This document shows, piece after piece, positions 58,629-64,000 of a stretch of DNA of 64,000 nt. Position numbers and translations under genes: made by a program. Origin of the DNA: Oopsacas minuta (lineage: Eukaryota > Porifera > Hexactinellida > Lyssacinosida > Leucopsacidae); the NCBI GenBank assembly GCA_024704765.1, contig JAKMXF010000329.1, positions 243,450 through 307,449 of the forward strand, in the 5' to 3' direction. Each line of letters starts with the position of its first letter. The first letter of the stretch is position 1. The notes below the pieces were generated by a model. That model made no database searches. It saw only the letters and a list, made by a program, of their open reading frames with translations, and had not been told where the DNA came from.

Positions 58629-59490
58629 TTAAAAGTGTTGAGAGTACGACTTCCTTTTATATATCTTGTTGGGATTATCTCTGAAAAGCCTCCAACAGTA
58701 ATCGGACATCATGTCCTCATTCCAGAAACCTTGGTATCGGGTTTCCATCTCCTGTATGTCTTGGTGGAATCTCTCACCCTGTTCATCACTTACAGCACCA
58801 AGGTTCTCAGGGAAAAAATCAAGGTGAGAGTGCAAGAAGTGAAGTTTTAGCGACATGCGACAGCCCATCTTCTCGTATGCGTTAAGCAAGGTTTCCACTC
58901 CCTCTCTGTAGTTGGACGACTTCTTGTTGCCCAAAAAGTTTTCACAAACCCATTTGAAAGAATTCCAAGCACTCATTTCTAATTCGGATAATGTCTTCTC
59001 GAAATCTGGATCTCTGAATACTTGTCTGATTTGTGGTCCTACAAATACTCCCTCTTTTAACTTTGCCTCGCTTAGTTTTGGAAATTTGCCTACCAAATGC
59101 AGAAATCTTGCTGAATTTGTTTTGCCCATTGTTTTAACGAATGTTTTCATTAATCCAAGTTTAATATGAAGTGGGGGGTAAGAAAACTTTGTTTGGATCG
59201 ACTAATGGCGAATGCTGTAAATTGGTTTTCCCCACTTCATAGGTTCTCTTCGGCCAATCACATTTTTTATAATGTTCACCTTAAGATCACCGCAGATATT
59301 CCATATATGTGTTCTATACTGTATTGCCTCCAAAACTTCCTGCAAATTGACGAAGGTTTCTTTGAGATAGACGGAGTGAGCAATTGGAACGCCAGGCTTT
59401 AGATTTCCGTTATGCAACAGAACAGCTTTCAAACTGCGTTTTGACGAGTCGATGAAAAGGCGTCAATCAGAGGAAGTCATTTATATTCCA
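58629..59490 (-). pseudogene. repetitive arthropod-type protein family, truncated copy
   Basis: Reverse strand. About 59490: RLFIDSSKRSLKAVLLHNGN (with TGA where a Trp codon is expected before RLF), then GVPIAHSVYLKETFVNL and HIWNICGDLKV. About 25 residues expected after LKV are missing. Reading continues in another frame (KCDWPKRTYEVG, LVDPNKVFLPP). One extra C in a C-run near 59173 shifts the frame again, and from 59150 an open frame of 173 codons reads MGKTNSARFLHLVGKFPKLS, FVGPQIRQVF, LHFLHSHLDFFPENLGAVSD, GERFHQDIQEMETRYQGFW, MMSDYCWRLFRD. I know this family as uncharacterised, high-copy proteins in arthropod and cnidarian genomes, probably element-encoded; the enzyme class is unknown to me. 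This copy is broken. Confidence 0.7.
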
Positions 59491-59764
59491 GATAATTGAA
59501 TCAAAATAGGCATGCTCATATAGCCTTTTAGTAACTAGGTAATACTATACTATTGAAAAAATGGATATTGGATTTCAGAATAACTAGACGTGCTAGAGAA
59601 ATTCTGATTGCAGATTCGAGTTCAACATTCAAAAGTATGCCAAGATAAATGTATGTGATCTCTGATGAGGAATCTTGTTGAGTTGTGTAAGAATAGAGGA
59701 ATTTCAAAGTATCAACTGTGAATTTCTAAGGTCAAACTTGTATAGTTTCCCTGATAGATAACAT

Positions 59765-59893
59765 GCTCTGACCAAGATAGATGAAAGTTATTATAGGATT
59801 CGTATATATACTTCATCATGAGCAGTATATTACAGCTCATGATGAAACATATTTACGAATCCTAAAATAACTTTCATCTATCTTAGTCAGAGC
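59765..59893. repeat. 59-bp-arm hairpin with 11-nt loop
   Basis: 59765-59823 pairs with 59835-59893 in perfect register (no indels), with about 5 mismatches; loop AGTATATTACA. The arms run from GCTCTGACCAAGATAGATGA to TTCATCATGAGC. No known element ends or target duplication are evident. Could be a foldback MITE or a transcribed hairpin. Confidence 0.9.
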
Positions 59894-60433
59894 ATTTTAC
59901 TCTATTTTCAAAATTACAACGACAGCAATATTTTCTTGGAATTCAAGGTCGCTTCGCTTACCATGAACTAGTGGAGTGACCAATTGCTGGAGGCAAGCGT
60001 GAAAACGCCTTTTGGTGTACACAGTACTTCTATAGACCGTCAAAACTCCAGCATCAACTTTCCGGATATATTCGAAAAGTATTTATCTTGTATACCTGAC
60101 ATACCGTTTACGAAACACACCTAAGTTTGGGTGATACATATATCACGAAAACTTTGATCCTGCTCGACCGTTCAAGACGCGATTAATTAGTTCAAGTGTA
60201 TAAAGCTAGCAAACTACCCGTCGATTTCGACGGAATGTCATGAGCAGTACCTTAGTTAATTAGCAGTAGGAACAACTGAAATAACGCATCAGAAACTACG
60301 CAGAATTTCTAATTGGATGTACATGGCCCAATAGTAACTTAATATAATGTTGGAATATGAATTGGTACGGTCACTGACACTGAGGAACACTTGGGATTTT
60401 GTATAGGACTATTCATGGTATAACGATATGCTT
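59894..60433. other. no gene recognised
   Basis: No coding motif, repeat end or RNA gene is apparent between the hairpin and the mariner. Confidence 0.5.
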
Positions 60434-61743
60434 CGAGGGGCACTCAATAAGTTTTGAGCCTGACTATGTTGCGAGCTCTTATATAAGTAAACCATTACTT
60501 CTTTCGAATAAACATGGGATGAATGTACTTCGCTGAAAATCTTGTAACTTTATCTTGTATACTTTTCAGATAGCAGTAGTTTTATTATCTATGGATTCCT
60601 TAGTTACCAAATCCTCAATACAGTTATCAAGGCGTGATATTCGTGCAATAATACTTTTTCAGTTCCAACTTTTGTAAACAATAAAAGAATGTCACGAAAA
60701 TTTCTGCACAGCCTTTCCAAATAACAAGGTATCTGCGGCAACAGTGAAAATATGGTACAGAGAATTTAAGTATGGGAATTTTCATCTTGAAGACCAACAC
60801 CGCCCTGGAACACACCCAAACACTATTACAGAGGGAATTGTTGAGTCAATTAAGGACATGGTGATAGCAGATATAAATGTTACACATGAGAGGATTCAGC
60901 ACGAAATTGGCATTTCATCCGGGGCAGTGCACACCGTTTTACACCAATCCCTTCAGCTATGTAAACTTTGTGCCCGTTGGATCCCACATCAGCTTTATCC
61001 TGAGCAAAAGCAGAATCGAGTGAAATGATACCATGAAATGCTTAAAAAATTCAACAATGGCAACAGTAGAGATGTTTCCAAGATAATAACTGGTGATGAA
61101 ACATGGATCTATCACTATGATACAGAAACAAAACAGCAGAGCCGTCAATGGTGTGAAATTGGAGAAGGTCCCCCAACAAAGGTTCGCAGAACTCAGTACA
61201 CTAAGAAACAAATGTATGCTTTTGTTAATACAACGGGTGTTAAAACTGTTGTACCTCTTGAACCTGGTAAGACAATTAATTCAACCTGGCATTCAGAGAA
61301 TTGTTTGCCTCTAGTCATAAAAGCAATAAATTTACAGTGTACTGGCACAGGATTAAGGGGAACTTTTTTGCACCATGATAATGCTCGTTCTCATACATCA
61401 AAAATGACAAGACAATTCATTGAAGAATCAGGACTACATATTTTGTCACACCCCCCTTATTCTCCAGATCTAGCACCCTGCCACTTCTGGCTCTTCCCTA
61501 GAATACAAAAATACCTTAAAGGCAGAAATTTTTCATCGAATTCTGAACTTGAGGGGGCGCTCAGAGAAGTGATCGGAGACATCAACGAAAACGAATTTCA
61601 AGAAGCTATTCAAGCTTGGTTTAAACGAATGAACAAATGTATTCAAGCTAAGGGATGCTATTTCAAACAATTATAGTAAAAATAAATATAGATTGATGCT
61701 TCTTGATACTTAGGCTCAAAGAAAAGTTATTGAGTACCCCTCG
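60434..61743 (+). mobile_element. mariner element
   Basis: Ends CGAGGGGCACTCAATAAG and the complement of CGAGGGGTACTCAATAAC. TA follows the right end (61744-61745); the left flank is TT. 1310 bp. Confidence 0.9.
60591..61676 (+). pseudogene. mariner transposase, two stops, third Asp changed
   Basis: A single frame of 361 codons from ATG 60591 to TAG 61676, broken only by TAA at 60675 (codon 29) and TGA at 61026. Blocks: paired-like N-terminus (VKIWYREFKYGNFHLEDQHR), second helix-turn-helix (ERIQHEIGISSGAVHTVLH), TGDETWIYHYD (first Asp), HHDNARSHTSKM (second Asp) and HPPYSPDLAPCHFWLFP. The residue 35 positions after the second Asp is His, where mariners have Asp (usually CDFxLFP); GAC has become CAC. 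The C-terminus RMNKCIQAKGCYFKQL is complete. Otherwise it is a full-length mariner (family usual about 345 residues). Confidence 0.9.
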
Positions 61744-61920
61744 TATTTGATTTGGAATTGCTACTTGCGAATCAAAATCTTACGCAACAGCTCTCATGGT
61801 TTGTATCAGCTTCCGCCGGCAATGGTTAAGTGTTGATATATTTCAAGTTTATGTATCCTCAAACAAATAGTTTTATTTGTATAATCTAAAATATGGACAA
61901 AATGGGAAAGCATACTACAG

Positions 61921-62060
61921 GAGAGATGATTGCTTCGAATTATTGGTGAACATGTATGAAGGACGTCCTTCTCTCTATAACAGAAAACACCCCTATTATT
62001 TCAATCGAGAAAAGAGAAACAAGGGTCTTTCTGATATTGTCAAGTTAATTGGAACCACAG
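61921..62060 (+). CDS. MADF-domain exon
   Basis: A stretch bounded by an acceptor-like CATACTACAG (ends 61920) and a GTAATT donor (62061) encodes DDCFELLVNMYEGRPSLYNR, then PYYFNREKRNKGLSDIVK, the first two-thirds of a MADF (Adf-1 Myb/SANT-like) DNA-binding domain: hydrophobic-FELLV-Y, PSLYN, FNREKR. MADF proteins are transcription factors or accessory proteins of PIF/Harbinger elements. No further exon was recognised downstream, so host gene or element remnant cannot be decided. Confidence 0.55.
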
Positions 62061-62995
62061 GTAATTTAAAAATTTATCTTTAAAGCGTAAGGCCGGCAAA
62101 ATTTATAGGAAATGGTCAGACAAATCCGTAATAAACTGTGATTTGCGCTGTATACCCTCCCGATTGGACATTTTCAAGTGTCACCCTGACTTTGTTACAT
62201 TCGTAACAGTTATCGGTTAATATTAATATCTATCTACTGAACAAGATGCTAACATAATAGATACCATATTACAGATGCTGAAATCAAGAATATAATAAAA
62301 AGGACTCCGCACCCAATTTACAAGGCAAAATACAGAAATTTGTCAAAGTAAGAACAGGATCAGGCGGGTACGAAGTATATGTATTAGGCCGGATCGAGAA
62401 AAGTATAAATCGTTGGTTCAATTTCTACCTAAGGGAAAAGTTGCCTCTACCATTTTCTAGGAAAATGCGAGACTTAAATTTGAAAAATATTTCGATTTGA
62501 CCTTTGCGGTTTTATATTTTGCTGTGTCACTTCGCAAAATTGATTTTATATTGTCCGAATTTTCAAATTCCTTTGACTTAGCCCCTTTATATATATTATT
62601 TAGTAATATTAAGTCGCATATTTGCTATTGAATGGTGTATTAATCGAATTTCTATGTCCAAGGATACTCAAGTTATCAAGATCATTTTTACATATTCTAT
62701 CATACCCTAATAACATTACCCACCCCCCCTTGTTTTCCGATTATTTGAAAATTCTATATTCTTAGTAAAACTAGCTATATAATCACCAAACTTAGTGCAT
62801 TTGTGTATCTAGATCCAATTTCATCAATAGGTTACCACAAAGAAATTTTACCAGCATTCCTTATCTCTTGTTCTTAACTTAGTTACCATTTATCTAGCAT
62901 GGAATTTATGGTCAATTATAGTATCTATATCAATACTCGATCAAATCATTCATATTATTGAGTGATTATATTCCTAAAATGTATTTATTTTTGAA
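62061..62995. other. no gene recognised
   Basis: AT-rich, with only short frames and a CACCCCCCCTTG run near 62720. Confidence 0.5.
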
Positions 62996-63873
62996 ATGGC
63001 AGAAAACACACGTAGTAAAGCATTTCATCCTATTTTTGGCTATCCAAGACCTATTCCAGAAATTAACTTCCAACAAAACTAGATATATATAATCATTATA
63101 GAATGCTTAGAAATGAAGATTCTAAATCAACTAGAGATGATATAGCGAAAGAACTAACTGAAGTATTAGTGCGTATCTATAATTTGGCTTCCATACCCAC
63201 TAGATCAGAACTCAAAATAAAACAGTACATCAATTCTGGTATTATTGAGAGAGCTAAATACTACGGAAAAAGTATCCAAAACAAGCAACAACCTCACCGT
63301 ATACAGCCTATTATTTCCGAATTCAATGTCTTGTGCGATGTCTCAGGTGCAAATGCCTAATTCAGGAAGGTAAATGTTTTTGCTCAATCGATAAAAGATA
63401 CCACGCCGCGCCGTGAGTGCCCATTTCTCTTTGATCAGCGAAACGCTCGAAAATTATTCATATCCAGCTTGGATTGCATGACAACCTCTAAAAATATTGT
63501 TAAACAAAAAAGAAAAGAGGCACAATATGAAAGAAAAGAAAGAGAAATGAAGAGATTACATACTGTTCAACCTTCGCAAGAATTTATAGAATATGTCTTT
63601 GAAGAATTTGATCTTTTGACTCGAGCATATCTAATACTCACAAGTATACACGTAATCATAATCAATTACGAAATTTAGCCATAATGTGTGATAGATATCA
63701 AATTAGCGATCGGGCAGGCCAGCTATAGCTAACGCAGTACTGCAGGATTACGGTATTATCACACCGGAAGAAGATAGTCAAATTATTGATAGAAACAAAC
63801 TCCGTAGATCTAGATTCTCTGTGAGAAAGGAATTGACTAATGAGGCTCACGAAACTATCAATGATATCGGATA
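62996..63873 (+). pseudogene. repetitive arthropod-type protein family (FLFDQR type)
   Basis: ATG 62996 starts MAENTRSKAFHPIFGYPRP (TAG after 28 codons). Other frames then give LVRIYNLASIPTRSELKIKQ (63103-63360), a Cys-rich stretch CRCKCLIQEGKCFCSIDKRY, ECPFLFDQRNARKLFISSLD (63417-63475), KKEAQYERKEREMK-like basic sequence, MCDRYQISDRAG (63683 on) and NAVLQDYGIITPEEDS, IDRNKLRRSRFSVRKEL. This is an ordered protein of 270 or more residues with at least four frame breaks. I know the family only as high-copy, uncharacterised arthropod and cnidarian proteins with a conserved Cys-rich/FLFDQR centre. The sequence stops at INDIG where a MULE terminal repeat starts. Confidence 0.6.
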
Positions 63874-64000
63874 CCGACAAAACGTTCCACGACAAAATGT
63901 TCCACGACAAAATGTTCCAGCGACAAAACGTTCCACGACATTTCGCTCCACTTTTGATTGGTCAATTTTTTTTGTTAATAATTTAACAGGTTTTAAATGG
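63874..64000 (+). mobile_element. left end of a MULE running off the window
   Basis: CGGATACCGACAAAACGTTCC equals the outer end of the MULE at 11311-13880. Five 15-bp units CGACAAAAYGTTCCA follow (the last CGACATTTCGCTCCA), then TTTTGATTGGTCAATTTTTT and AATAATTTAACAGGTTTTAA as in that element. It interrupts the FLFDQR-family pseudogene. Confidence 0.85.

Noticed and set aside
1-64000. CRISPR arrays, bacterial operons, rRNA or viral genes
   Set aside because: No regularly spaced identical repeats, no ribosome-binding or operon structure and no viral protein motifs; the content is eukaryotic transposons and one animal gene.

Overview
This is AT-rich animal DNA. It holds one convincing host gene and otherwise mostly decayed, nested DNA transposons. 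The evidence for an animal is a gamma-tubulin complex component (Tubgcp5-like), GT-AG splice signals, TA-flanked mariner/Tc1 elements, hATs with 8-bp target duplications, THAP/P-type elements and FLYWCH/RING Mutator-like elements (MULEs). That mix points to an invertebrate, most likely an arthropod. A parasitic copepod such as a sea louse would fit, but this is inference from element style. No bacterial, viral or organellar genes were recognised.

Layout. 0.4-1.7 kb: decayed mariner. 2.7-5.3 kb: remnant of a zinc-finger plus tyrosine-recombinase-like element (reverse strand) whose 5' end is duplicated head-to-head as a palindrome. 5.3-15.0 kb: a long P-type (THAP) element with terminal inverted repeats of about 250 bp. 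It is split by a block carrying a second, oppositely oriented P-type transposase (6.95-10.58 kb) and by a FLYWCH-MULE derivative (11.31-13.88 kb) with a perfect 11-bp target duplication. 15.2-16.9 kb: an inverted-repeat element split by a mariner. 17.6-23.5 kb: a MULE encoding a transposase with a C-terminal RING-like domain, hit by a DD37E Tc1 element inside its coding region and by a hAT inside its right terminal repeat.

23.5-35.7 kb is mostly featureless. It contains a coding-like patch at 26.5-26.95 kb and a pair of about 735-bp inverted repeats (30.14-30.87 and 33.39-34.13 kb), identical over their cores. 35.68-37.88 kb is the host gene, reverse strand: one long open exon of Tubgcp5 beginning at a splice acceptor.

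39.9-64 kb: a Helitron helicase fragment, unidentified coding-like remnants, a hAT remnant (44-45.3 kb), a DD37D Tc1/mariner with a full-length ORF but a mutated catalytic residue (45.84-47.15 kb), a complete but mutated hAT (47.29-49.56 kb), a ZMYM1-like hAT (52.56-55.50 kb), small inverted-repeat elements, two fragments of repetitive arthropod-type protein families (58.6-59.5 and 63.0-63.9 kb), a 59-bp-arm hairpin, a mariner (60.43-61.74 kb), a MADF-domain exon, and the start of another MULE at the window edge.

The elements do not act together as a pathway. What they give is a stratigraphy: in several places, removing an insertion together with one copy of its target duplication restores the interrupted reading frame exactly, so the order of insertion can be read.
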